Shown here piece after piece: positions 12,730-23,173 of a stretch of DNA of 64,000 bases. Numbering within the stretch: position 1 is the stretch's first letter; each line of letters opens with the position of its first letter. The position numbers and the translations under genes are program-made. A model generated the notes under the pieces. It was not told where the DNA came from and searched no databases. It saw only the letters and a program-made list of their open reading frames with translations. Where the stretch lies: positions 62,370,001 through 62,434,000 of the forward strand of contig NC_080590.1 in NCBI RefSeq assembly GCF_029962835.1. The letters are read 5' to 3'. The stretch comes from Magnolia sinica (Eukaryota; Streptophyta; Magnoliopsida; Magnoliales; Magnoliaceae).

Positions 12730-12973
12730 TGATAATGTATGGAATTGGAGAAATTCCAATTACTTTTTCTATATTATTCTTCACCCCAAATCAGGTTTAA
12801 ATAAAGAACTTACATGTGTATACAAGGAAATCTTACAATGAAATCTAATTGGAATCAATCCTAATTAAAATATTTCTATACATGACTAATTATAGATATG
12901 GTGAATAAAGCTAATGCTATACATGGAAAATGTACAACTAATGATATCTAATATAATCCCACATAATCCTACA
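12730..12973 (-). repeat. 3' LTR of the Ale-like Copia element
   Basis: Minus-strand reading starts TGTAGGATTATGTGGG and ends CATTATCA. It pairs with the 244-bp LTR at 31,705-31,948 without length change. Confidence 0.9.
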
Positions 12974-12987
12974 CCCCCCCTCAAACT
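12974..12987 (-). other. Polypurine tract of the Ale-like element
   Basis: On the minus strand TTTGAGGGGGGG immediately precedes the 3' LTR, as expected for the plus-strand primer of an LTR retrotransposon. Confidence 0.8.
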
Positions 12988-13505
12988 GATGTGGGAGAAC
13001 GAACCAACATTAGTTTTCTACTAAGAAACTTATGTTGGGATAATGTCATGGATCTTGTAAATAAATTAGCAAGTTGTAGCTCTGATGTCACATGTAGGAG
13101 AGAAATGATTCCAGCCGTGTATTTTTCTCGCACAAAGTGGTTGTCAACTTCAATGTGCTTAGTGCACTCGTGAAATATTAGATTGGAAGCCAACTGAATA
13201 GCACTCAAGTTGTCAGCATATAATGGAGTTGGCGAAGATAAATGAATCCCAAGATCTTTTAACAATCCCTTGAACCAAGTAATTTCACTACAAGCTTCTG
13301 TCATTGCACGGTATTTAGCTTCTGTGCTGGATCAAAATACCGTGGTTTGCTTCTTACATTTCTAGCTAACCAATAATTGTCCCAAGAAAACACAATAGCC
13401 AGTAGTAGATCGTCGTGAAGTGCGACATCCTGTCCAGTCAGCATCAGAATAAGTAAATAACTGCAGATCATTTGAGAATGGAAAGAGAAGCGCCTCATCA
13501 AGGGT
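12981..13505 (-). pseudogene. Copia RNase H domain (Ale-like element)
   Basis: The minus-strand frame has the Copia RNase H landmarks: a decayed SRRSTTGYCVFLG-type segment near 13,400, then MTEACSEITWFKGLL, YADNLSAIQLASN and KHIEVDNHFVREK, ending just before the polypurine tract. The catalytic Asp of YADN is present. The frame shifts near 13,305, so it is not intact. Confidence 0.85.
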
Positions 13506-14430
13506 ACCTCGAAGATATCAAATAATGTAATGAACTGCTGTCATATGTAATGTACAAGGTGCTGCAACAAACTGGCTAACAATATGAACTACATGTGCGA
13601 TATCATGATGAGTCATAGTGAGATAGACTAAGCTTCCCACCAACTACCTATAGGTTGTAACATCTGAGAGAGGATCTCCATCATCTTTTCCATACTTGAC
13701 ATTTAATTCTAGAGGATTTTATTAGGACTTAAAATCTGTAAGGTTTGCTTGCTTAATCAAATCATTAGTATACTTCCGTTGACTAAGGAGATATCCTTGA
13801 GATGTATAAGATATTTCAATTCTCAAAAAATATGTTAATGGCCTCAGATCCTTCATATGAAATGAGGTGAACAGTAATGATTTGAGATTAGCAATGCTTT
13901 GCACGTCACTGCTAGTTATGAGAATATCATCAACATAGACCAATAAAACAACAAGACCTAAACCAGTCTTGAGTATAAACATTGATGAGTCATATTGACT
14001 TTGAGAATAGCCAACCTGGGTTAACACTCTAGGGAACTTTTCAAACCATGCCTGTGGTGCTTGTTTGAGCCCATACAAAGCTTTAGATAATTTGTAAACC
14101 AGTTTAGGATTCTTTGATTTATAGTCAGGTGGCTGTTTTTATGTAGACCTCCTCTTTAAGATCCCCATGGAGGAAGGCATTCTTAACATCAAGCTAATTA
14201 AGTTGCCCAACCTTTGGAAGAAGAGATAGAAATCAACGATCAGACTGTTTTCATTTTTCCAACAAGAGCGAAAGTTTCATCATAATCCACACCATACTCT
14301 TGTTTATACCCTTGGGGCACAAGATGAGCTTTATATTGATCCAGGCTTCCATCTAATTTTAATTTCATGGTATATACCCATTTGTTGCCGATAACTTGCT
14401 TCCCCTCAGGTAAAGGAACCAAAGTCCAAG
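13506..14430 (-). pseudogene. Copia reverse transcriptase domain (Ale-like element)
   Basis: Starting near 14,422 the minus strand encodes a GNKWVYTMKLKLDGS-type RT start and a DYDETFA segment. After frame breaks near 14,100-14,240 come MYGLKQAPQAWFEKF and the catalytic LLVYVDDILITSS (YVDD) near 13,930-13,960, then the thumb region to about 13,722. The fragment 13,506-13,720 is a diverged connection segment. Frameshifts and a TAG near 14,140 make it non-functional. Confidence 0.85.
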
Positions 14431-15118
14431 TACCATTTTCTTCGAGGACCTGAATTTTGTCATCTATGGCCTTTACCCAACATTGTTATGCAAATGTCTG
14501 AGAATAAGATGTAGGAACAACCAAATAATCTAATCTGGAAAATAAGGAATGATGAGAGGCAATGAGATTTCAATGAGTAGGATGAACGAATGGATGACTA
14601 GAACAACGTAATGAACATTAGTGGAAGGAGGAATATTCGCTGGCTCAACATGAGGAGATGGCACTGGATCTGAAGAAGGTATCACTGTTGGAGAGGGCAC
14701 AAGAGTAGCAGGTTGTATCAGGTGTTGATAAACCTGAAAAGAGGTAGAAGAAGAATGCATAAGAGGAATAGATTGAGATTTATCAAAGGAGGTCATATGA
14801 GAAATCAAAGAAGGCACAAGAGGAATAGATTGGGATTGATGGAAAGCTTTATAATACAGTAAGTGCTCAAAGAAAGTAACATGACGAGACACCTAGACAC
14901 GATGAACACACAGATCATAACAACGGTACCCCTTCTGATTTTCACCATATCTAAGAAAGACACATTTGGTTGCTCGAGGGTTCAGTTTATCCCCTTTTTA
15001 CTCTGGAAGATGGACAAAAGCAATGCAACCAAACATCCATAGCCGTCTATAATCAGGATCTTTACCATAAAGGAGGAATGATGGTGATTTTTTATTTATC
15101 AAGACACTTGATGGTAAT
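14431..15118 (-). pseudogene. Integrase C-terminal and linker region of the Ale-like element
   Basis: A minus-strand Ser/Pro-rich frame (14,530-14,892) corresponds to the low-complexity linker usual between Copia integrase and RT. Beyond it, toward 15,118, are remnants of the integrase C-terminal domain. The SIRE-like element interrupts here; bases 15,114-15,118 (GTAAT) are one copy of its target duplication. Confidence 0.65.
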
Positions 15119-17215
15119 TGTAAGTGCTATAGTTTATATCCCTGTTTGTTGTCAAATTTGTGGTGCCAAAATCACTGTTATGTTATATATAACCTGCTTA
15201 AGTGAAGCTCTCTCAAGGATCAACATACATGAACAAGCTAAGCTCACATCAAGCAAAGCTCTCAAGTACAAGACTCAGGATCTTGAATGAAAGAACTGAT
15301 CACAAGACAAGACTCTTAAATGTAAGAACTGCTCACAAGACTCAAGCTGAAAAGAAAAAGAAAGTACAAGGCAAGACTCAAGTTGAGACTCAAGCTGAAC
15401 TCTAGACTCAAGTTGAAAGTCAAGCTGAAATCAAGACTCAAGCTGAAACTCAAGCCACTTTCAAGATTGAGCTACTTCAAGGTTTAATCTTCATCAAGAC
15501 TTCAAGGCTCATTCTTCATGGTCTCTTGTTTCAATGTCCATACTTCATGATTGAGGTTTGTTTGACCATAGGATGACCTTAGAAGTAGGTCATTTCGGAT
15601 ACATAAACCGAATGTTATTTTACATGTGATTGGTCTGTTCTTCGACTAGTCCTAGGCCTTCTTCGACTAGTCCTAGACTTACTTCGACCCGATCTAAGAA
15701 ATTCCTCGATCGATCGTAAGTTTGTTACAAATTAGGATAAAATCTGTAGCCTTCGACTAGTCACGGAATGCATTCGACCGATCGTAGGAAGCAGTGTTTC
15801 GCATCTTGACCGATCGTAGAATCTACGACTCGAAGTCGAGCGAACCTTTGCAGGACTACGACTGGTCGAAGCAAACCTACGACCGGTCGTAGGTGACCTA
15901 CGACCGGTCGTAGAACAGCCTACGACAGTCGTAGAACGGTCAGAGCTTATCCCGCCTAATCTTTCAAATATCTCTTAGAGCTTCGACTAGTCGTAGAGCA
16001 CTCTAGACGATCGAAGACAAGATCTTTTCACCTATAAATAGTGCACGAATCTCGAAGAAATCATCGATTTAATTATAGTATTCAAGCCAATCTTCGTCGA
16101 ACTTCGAGAGATAATTGTGCTCCATCTAAGCTAAGTGTGCTTATTTAATATCTTCTTTCCTTAGCTTTATTTTAATTGATTTTGTTTCTACTATTCCAAT
16201 CGATTTGAAAAGAGGAATTGTTATTCCCTTTCTTTGGAATCAAAATCAATTAAGGCAAGCCCTATTTGGTTTAATTTAAAATCTATTAGAACTAGAACCA
16301 TTGTAATCAAGTCTTGGACATTGAACTTGGACATTCAATCATCTACTTTGATTTGGTTCTACCTGCTACAACGAAGGAGATATTCGGTATTTTACATATT
16401 GTAAATTCCTTTCTATTATTTTTGGTTTCTTTCAAGATTTGCGGAAAAATCTTGTTATATTGGTTATCCGAGGAAAGCCAGAAAACTCGAAGTGGGGGTT
16501 TTTAATTGTGTAAGCCCACATACAAAGACACAATTGTAAGGGTTTTGGGTGAACTGGGAAAACCTATTCGTTAGTAAACGCTAATATCCCCTGTGTGAGG
16601 ATATTAGGAGTGGAGTAGCTTTTTGTGTGGCTGTTGGATAACAGTTGGTGAACACACAGGCGAACCACTATAAATCCTTTGAGTTGTGGTTGATTGATTT
16701 ATTCTTTTAATTGTTTTTATTCTTTTTGTGGGATGTATGTATGGTGGTGAATGTTGTAATTATTTCAAGCTTTGTGAGAATGTTGTAATAGCTTAGAATT
16801 TACTTTCTGCTATTCCTTTATAAGCTTGTTTTTCAATTTCATTTTGAAAGTTGTTCCAGCAAGGTTGCCCTGCCATTTTTATGGTGTATGGCTGTCCCTA
16901 GAACAATACATCTTTAATTACAAGTTATTTCAATTCAGTTCATATTTATTTTTGTATTCCTCTTCGATTTGAGACTTGATTCAAAGACCTTTCTAGAAAT
17001 AAGGTTGTCCTACCATAAACTCTGTTTTTGGTGTAAGGTTGTCCTTAGAATAACGTTTGTATCAACCTCTCAAGATCTGAATTTTGAGGTTGTTTTTCTT
17101 TCCTGCATTATTATTTAATTTGGCTATCATTTTCTTTATTATTCCGCTGTTTTAAGTTTTTATTTGGCATTGTCCTATTCACCCCCCCTCTAGGACATAT
17201 AGCTTGGCCTTTTCA
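15119..17215 (+). repeat. 5' LTR of SIRE-like element 1
   Basis: The 2,097-bp LTR begins TGTAAGTGCTATAG and ends just before the primer site. After about 16,640 it is nearly identical to the 3' LTR. Between 15,690 and 16,610 it differs by many single-base losses or swaps, largely at CAG/CTG sites. Confidence 0.92.
15641..16040 (+). promoter_or_regulatory. U3 palindrome array and TATA box, 5' LTR of element 1
   Basis: About a dozen units of CGACYRGTCG type occur in 375 bases, including two perfect TACGACCGGTCGTA palindromes near 15,890-15,915. The array ends at 16,015 and a TATAAATA box follows at 16,033-16,040. In this LTR several units are disturbed (for example CCGATCG where the 3' LTR has CCAGTCG). 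The position directly upstream of the TATA box marks this as the U3 promoter region. Binding proteins are unknown. Confidence 0.7.
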
Positions 17216-17217
17216 AG

Positions 17218-17229
17218 TGGTATCAGAGC
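17218..17229 (+). other. Primer binding site (initiator Met tRNA)
   Basis: TGGTATCAGAGC lies two bases after the 5' LTR and matches the usual plant initiator-Met tRNA 3' end complement. Confidence 0.95.
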
Positions 17230-17288
17230 CTAATAGCTCTTTTTAATTCTTGGATTTAATTCCTGAGCTAACGATTTAAGCTATTCAG

Positions 17289-18623
17289 ATGTCAAATTTT
17301 GATAGCCTTTCAGTCACTAGGCCTCCACCCTTTGATGGCTCCAACTATGCTTATTGGAAAGCCAAAATGAGGATCTTCCTCGAATCAATCGATGAAAATG
17401 TGTGGCAAGCCACAGTGACTGAATGGAATCCTCCTATCATGGAAGTTACTGGGGTTGATGGTTCAAAGTCTATGAAAACCACACCATATTACCAATGGAC
17501 GACCCTTCAGAAAAGTGAGAGTAGTGCAAATGCTAAAGCACTAAATGCAATTACTTGTGCACTATCACCGGATGAGTTCAAAAGAATCATTTCCTGTGAT
17601 ACTGCAAAGCAAGCTTGGGATACATTAGAAATGACACACGAGGGTACTACAATTGTCAAAAAATCTAAAGTCCAACTCCTCACAACCAGATTTGAAGAAA
17701 TTCATATGGAGGAAAATGAGATGTTTATGGACTTTTACACTAGATTGAATGACATTGTAAACTCAATGTGGGGTCTTGGCGATAAAATCCCAGAAAGTAA
17801 AGTATGTGCAAAAATATTACGCTCACTTCCTGAACGGTTCAATTCTAAAGTAACCGCAATCCAGGAACTTCGTGATACAGATAATATGAGGGTTGAAGAA
17901 CTAGTTGGTTCTCTACAAACCTACGAGTTAAACTTTAAAGCTCCTAAAGGTAAATCTATCGCTCTAAAATCTTCTAAATGTAGTTCAGAAGAAAATTCTG
18001 ATTCAGAAGATGACATGGCTCTTTTAGCTAAAAAATTTTACAAAATTTTCAAAAGCAAGAAAAGAGTTGATTTTCAAAAATCAAATGACAAAAGGAAGTT
18101 TAGACCCAAATTTCAAAAATCTTTGAAAGATAGTCAATGTTACAACCGTCTAGAATATGGGCACTTAGCAAATAGATGTCCTAAAAGGGACAAACCCAAG
18201 AAGAAGGGTATGTTGGCTACATGGGATGAATCATCGGATTCTGAAGGTTCTTCTGAATCAGAAGATTCTGAAACTGAGTCGGGCAATGAGGTTAAAGCTC
18301 TTATGACTCTAGCCAAATTCACATTTTCGGATAATGACTCTACAAGTGAAGAAAATCTGAATAGTGAATGTGAAAATGAAGATGATCTTCAAGATGCTTA
18401 CAATGCCCTATATAAGGAAAGTTGTAAAATTGTTGTCAAACTTAAACTTCAAAAAGAAAAGTTTTCTAAACTCAAAAATTGTTTTGAATCGCTTGTCTTA
18501 GAAAAATCACAAATTTCAGATAATTTTGAAAAATCAAAATGCGATTTGGAATTTAAAAACTCTCAAATTGTTGATTTAAAATCTGAAATTGAGAAACTTA
18601 AAAGTGAAGTTTCCTCTTTCTGA
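17289..18623 (+). CDS. SIRE-like Gag (element 1)
   Basis: The 444-codon frame starts at an ATG 60 bases after the primer site. The first 220 residues form the Copia capsid-type domain (FDGSNYAYWKAKM near the start; KILRSLPERF in the middle). A basic stretch follows, then a single zinc knuckle near residues 282-295 (CYNRLEYGHLANRC), in which the second Cys is Arg; the sister copy at 58,170 keeps Cys. The C-terminal part is acidic and Ser/Glu-rich, then a Lys/Glu-rich coiled-coil-like region. In the sister copy the same frame runs straight into pol, so the stop at 18,623 arises from a small indel around 18,610-18,620 and not from a natural Gag end. The product would package element RNA. Confidence 0.85.
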   Translation: MSNFDSLSVTRPPPFDGSNYAYWKAKMRIFLESIDENVWQATVTEWNPPIMEVTGVDGSKSMKTTPYYQWTTLQKSESSANAKALNAITCALSPDEFKRIISCDTAKQAWDTLEMTHEGTTIVKKSKVQLLTTRFEEIHMEENEMFMDFYTRLNDIVNSMWGLGDKIPESKVCAKILRSLPERFNSKVTAIQELRDTDNMRVEELVGSLQTYELNFKAPKGKSIALKSSKCSSEENSDSEDDMALLAKKFYKIFKSKKRVDFQKSNDKRKFRPKFQKSLKDSQCYNRLEYGHLANRCPKRDKPKKKGMLATWDESSDSEGSSESEDSETESGNEVKALMTLAKFTFSDNDSTSEENLNSECENEDDLQDAYNALYKESCKIVVKLKLQKEKFSKLKNCFESLVLEKSQISDNFEKSKCDLEFKNSQIVDLKSEIEKLKSEVSSF

Positions 18624-21600
18624 GTTTAAAGAACACATGAAAATATGCCCAAGGTGATCCAAAGTTAGAAAAATTGTTATCCGGATCAAGAAAATGTGGC
18701 GATCGATCCGGGTTGGGCTATGATAAAAATCAACCTCCTAAACAAAAGTATACTCCTCCTATGTTTGTTAAAGGAGAGTCCTCAAACTCAAAAGGGAAAA
18801 GTACTTATCAAGATTTTTCTAAAAATTCAAAAACTTTTCAAAAACCTAGAAACAACCATGTCAACTTTAATCGAATCGAAATCCACTAGCTGAAAAGATA
18901 GTTGATTTACTCAAGGAGCTATTAAAATCTAACTTTATAGGTCATTCCTACAAGTATACACAAAAGAAGACCAACTATGTTCCTAAACCCAAAACAATTA
19001 TGAAATGGGTTCCTAAAGTCACCGCTTGGTTGCTCACACCGCTTTCAAAGCAACAAGTCATTCAAAGTGGTACCTAGACGTGGATGCTCCAGGCATATGA
19101 CAGTGACAAAGCTTTATTCACCGATCTGAAAGATATGACTGATGGGTCACACATTTGGTGATGGTAGCAACTGCAAGATAATAGGCCAAGGTACGGTTCA
19201 ACTTTTTAATCTTCCGTGTTTAAAAATGTTTTATATGTTGAAGGCCTAAAGCACAACTTGCTTAGTATATCACAAATATGTGATAATAACCATAATGTTC
19301 GGTTTTCTAATCAAAGGTGTGAGATATTAAATAATAAGGGTTCTGTAATATTAACTGGACGTAGAACGTCCGAAAATTGCTATATTATTAGTGAATCCAG
19401 CTCATCTAATCAAACATGTTACATGGTCCATACAGACGAGGCCGATTTATGGCACAAACGTCTTGGACATGTACATTATCGAAATTTATATCGATTGAGC
19501 AAACGAGAACTTGTAAGAGGTTTACCCAAACTTGAAATTAGATAAAATATGTGGTGAGTGCCGGATAGGCAAACAAACAAAGAACTCACACAAAAGGTGA
19601 ATTCAAATACCACATCAAGACCACTCGAACTTCTCCACATGGACTGGTAGGACCTACCGAGACGGAAAGTCGTGGTGGTAAAAAGTACATCTTGGTAATA
19701 GTTAATGACTTTACCAGATTCACTTGGGTAGTCTTCTTAAGGGATAAATCTGAAACCCTTGAAGAAGTAAGAAAAGTTCTCAAAAGGATTCAAACTGAAA
19801 AATCCTCTCAAATCAGTAAAATTCGTAGTGATCATGGATCTGAATTTGAGAATAGCAATTTTGAGAAGTTCTGTACCGACCAAGGAATATTACATGAATT
19901 CTCTGCTCCCAAAACTCCACAACAAAATGGAATTGTAGAAAGGAAGAATAGGGTGCTTCAAGAAATGGCTAATGTCATGTTGAATAGCATGAAGCTCTCT
20001 AAAAATCTTTGGGCTGAAGCAGTCAACACAGCTTGCTATATTATTAACCGAGTCTACACTAAAAAAGATAATAATAAAACGGCTTACGAATTGTGGTTCA
20101 ATAAAAAGCCTACTGTTAAATACTTTCGAGTTTTTGGCAGCAAGTGCTATATTTTACGTGATCGTGAAAATTTGGGAAAGTTCGATACAAAGAGTGATGA
20201 AGGTATTTTTCTAGGATACTCTTTAAACAGTCGAGCTTATAGAGTCCTGAACAAAAGGACTGGTGTGATTCAAGAATCCATCAATGTTGTCATTGATGAT
20301 CATTTAAACACACCAACTTCTAATTCAGATAATGATGAAGTACTAATCATTGATAAACCCGATACTTCATCGAATCAGACTGATTCTGAGTTAAGGACTG
20401 TTAAAGATCATCCAACAACACAAATTCTTGGAAACCCTCTCACCGGTGTTCGCACCCGTAGACAACTTGAGGATATATGTAATTATGTATGTTTTACATC
20501 CCAAATTGAACCATCTAACGTAAAAGAAGCGCTTACTGATGAGAACTGGATTGTTGCGATGCAAGATGAACTCAACCAATTCATAAGAAATGATGTTTGG
20601 TATCTCGTACCAAGACCTAAAGATAAACACATCATTGGAACAAAATGGATTTTCAAAAATAAGTCTGACGAATGTGGAAATATAATTAGAAACAAGGCTA
20701 GACTGGTGGTACAAGGTTATACTCAAATTGAAGGGATTGATTTCGATGAAACCTTTGCACCAGTAGCACGTCTTGAATCTATCAGACTATTTATATCCAT
20801 TGCATGTTTTAAAAAGATAAAGATCTATCGGATGGATGTAAAAGTGCTTTTCTAAATGGCGATTTACATGAAGAAGTCTATGTTGAACAACCAATGGGAT
20901 TTGAAGATTCCAAAAATATTGATCATGTATATCGGCTTAAAAAGGCACTTTATGGATTAAAACAAGCACCTAGGGCATGGTATGAGAAACTAACGAAATT
21001 TCTTTTAAGTCATAATTTTCAAATGGGATCTGTTGATAAAACTCTGTTTGTTAAAAAACATAATGATCATATCTTAATGGTGCAGATTTATGTTGATGAT
21101 ATCATTTATGGATCAACTTGTACTGACTTGACTACTGAGTTTGCAGATTTGATGAAATCACAATTCGAAATGAGCATGGTTGGGGAATTGACTTATTTCC
21201 TTGGATTGCAAGTAAAGCAACAATCAAGGAATATTCATTTCTCAATCTAAGTATGCCTTGAATCTAATTAAGAGATTTGGATTTGAGAATGGCAAGAATT
21301 TCGATACTCCTATGAGTACTACCCTGAAACTCTCAAAAGACTCTAATGGTAAAAATGTTGACTCAAAACTTTATCGAGTATGATTGGTAGTTTGTTATAT
21401 TTAACTAGTAGACCTGATATTTCTCTAAGTGTTGGTATTTGCGCAAGATATCAATCTCATCCAAAAGAATCTCACTTGATTGTTGTCAAGCGAATTATTA
21501 GATATGTCGCAAATATTGTAAATCTCGGTCTCTGGTATCCTCATGAAACCAATGTTAAATTAGCTGGGTACTCTGACTGGGCCGGTAATCTAGATGATAG

Positions 21601-22015
21601 AAAATCAACCGGTGGTGGTTGTTTTTCATTGGAAATTGTCTAGTTTCTGGTTTAGTAAGAAACAAAATTCTATATCACTTTCAACAATTGAAGCTGATAT
21701 AGCAGCTGGTAATGCATGTACACACTTGTCTGGATGCAACGAATGCTAAGTGATTATGGAATTAAACAGGATTCTATGTTATTACACTGTGATAATTCCA
21801 GTGCGATAAATATTTCAAAAAATCCTATTCAGCATTCTCGTACTAAGCATATTGACATTAGATTTCATTATATAAGGGAATTAGTAGAAGAAAAAGTTAT
21901 ATCTCTAGAATATATTCCTACTGAAGATCAACGTGCTGATATTTTCACAAAACCTCTTGATAAAAGCAGGTTCAAAAAGATTAAATTTGATCTTGGCATG
22001 TGCATTTTAAATTGA
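18624..22015 (+). pseudogene. SIRE-like Pol (protease, integrase, RT, RNase H), frameshifted, element 1
   Basis: Comparison with the sister at 58,650-62,073 shows the same domains in order. The protease (the sister's DSGCSRHMTGD region, near 19,075-19,110) is broken by small deletions. The integrase zinc-binding segment is at 19,420-19,590, and the integrase core at 19,690-20,000 has RSDHGSEFE and [11 protein letters not shown] runs from about 20,560 (GTKWIFKNK) through [13 protein letters not shown] to [10 protein letters not shown] near 21,090-21,120. RNase H is at 21,560-22,015, ending FDLGMCILN. At least ten small indels separate the frames; most lie at CAG or CTG. It is either a decayed gene or a sound gene with sequencing errors. 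Confidence 0.88.
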
Positions 22016-22109
22016 TAATTTATGCCTTCTTGTATATTATTGTATATATTTGCTAGATTAAATTTCAATTTTTGTGTAAATTGTAAGTAAATTAAATTTT
22101 TGGGGTTTA

Positions 22110-22180
22110 TACGACCAGTCGTGAGTATACACGACCAGTCGTACTACGACCGGTCGTAGATACCCACGACCAGTCGTGGA
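22110..22180 (+). promoter_or_regulatory. Internal palindrome cluster between pol and third ORF (element 1)
   Basis: Four spaced units ACGACCAGTCGT, ACGACCAGTCGT, TACGACCGGTCGTA and ACGACCAGTCGT lie 95-165 bases after the pol stop. They are the same motif as the U3 array of this element. The cluster is kept at 62,169-62,239 in element 2. A role as an internal promoter element or an RNA hairpin is inference. Confidence 0.6.
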
Positions 22181-22202
22181 GCACGGGTTTCACTTCAAAT
22201 GG

Positions 22203-22731
22203 TATCCATGCTATCTCAAATGGTACTCAGATTTGTTTGCCTTCCTTAATCTGTCATTTCATTCTTCAGTTTCGCCTCCATCCTGGTCATAGTGACATTC
22301 CGTTTGCATACTTTATGACTGTATTGGCTACTCACATGTTAGTCGATATGCCTGTTGATGAAGCACCTATCCATCATCTGATCTTCAACAATTCAAATAT
22401 TAATAAGATGAAGTTGGATCTGCTTCCTGAACAAGGTGGTGGTGGTGGTGGTCCTGAAGAAGCTGGTGTTGATATTAATATGGATGATATTTTTGAGGAA
22501 CTGGATTCTGACTCAGCTAATGATCCAGATTATGAGCCTTCTTCATTTGATGCACGTCTGAGTGCATTAGAAGGTAGAGTTGAGAATATTAATGTTAAGT
22601 TGGAGAACATGTCTGTTGCTCATGATTTGCAATTCAAGTATATGCGCAAATATCTAAGGCGCTTGAACAAAGGCATGCACCAACTTGATCCTTCTATTCC
22701 TGCTCCATCTTCAAGTTCTAATTCTGACTAG
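22203..22731 (+). pseudogene. Third ORF of SIRE-like element 1, N-terminally truncated
   Basis: The frame ending at 22,731 matches the C-terminal half of the third ORF of element 2 (63,140-63,672). It has the conserved hydrophobic part (FRLHPGHSDIPFAYFM, THMLVDMPVDEAP), a glycine run, an acidic linker (DDIFEELDSDSAND) and a heptad-like coiled-coil segment (ARLSALEGRVENINV), ending Ser-rich. About 0.88 kb present in element 2 (roughly 62,260-63,140) is missing here, with the junction near 22,200, removing the start codon and the first half. The deleted ends are not GT-AG, so an intron is not supported. No transmembrane segment is obvious; the domain recalls the 'putative plant transposon protein' family more than an envelope protein. 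Confidence 0.75.
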
Positions 22732-23173
22732 TTTCTATGAGACTTTTTGTATGTAATAACTTTATTACTTTGCTCTTGTTTGATTGAGTTTGAGTTGGAT
22801 TCTATGCTGGATATTTGTTCTTAATGTAATCTTTATGCTGGATATCTGTGATGCTATCTTGAGTATCTCTATGTCTCTTTTGCTATACTCTATTTCCTCC
22901 TCATGTTTACTCTCATTCCTTTATTTAGTTCTCCTTTGTCATATTGTGACAAAAAGGGGGAGAATGGTTTGTTGTTAATGTGATTGTGAGAGGAGTAGCA
23001 TTGGTTATGTTACTCAGGGGGAGTGGGGTGTTAAGAAGAATATATGTTTGATCTTGTTGAATGTTGAAACTGGTTGAATGTTTAATGTTGCTTATTGATT
23101 TGCATGTATTAACCAGTTGTTTTACTTTTGTTTGGTTATGTGTTTTTGTCACTAATTTGACAAAGGGGGAGAT
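22732..23173 (+). other. 3' untranslated region with three purine tracts and the polypurine primer
   Basis: No ORF. Three GGGGGAG tracts occur: AAAAAGGGGGAGAA near 22,951, CAGGGGGAGT near 23,015, and ACAAAGGGGGAGAT at 23,160-23,173. The last directly precedes the 3' LTR and is the true polypurine tract. The first follows TTGTGACA and is kept at the same place in element 2 (63,907-63,920). Confidence 0.75.

Noticed and set aside
22190..22215. Missing 0.88 kb in element 1 as a retro-spliced intron
   Set aside because: The missing stretch in element 2 is coding and lacks GT-AG ends, so deletion is more likely.
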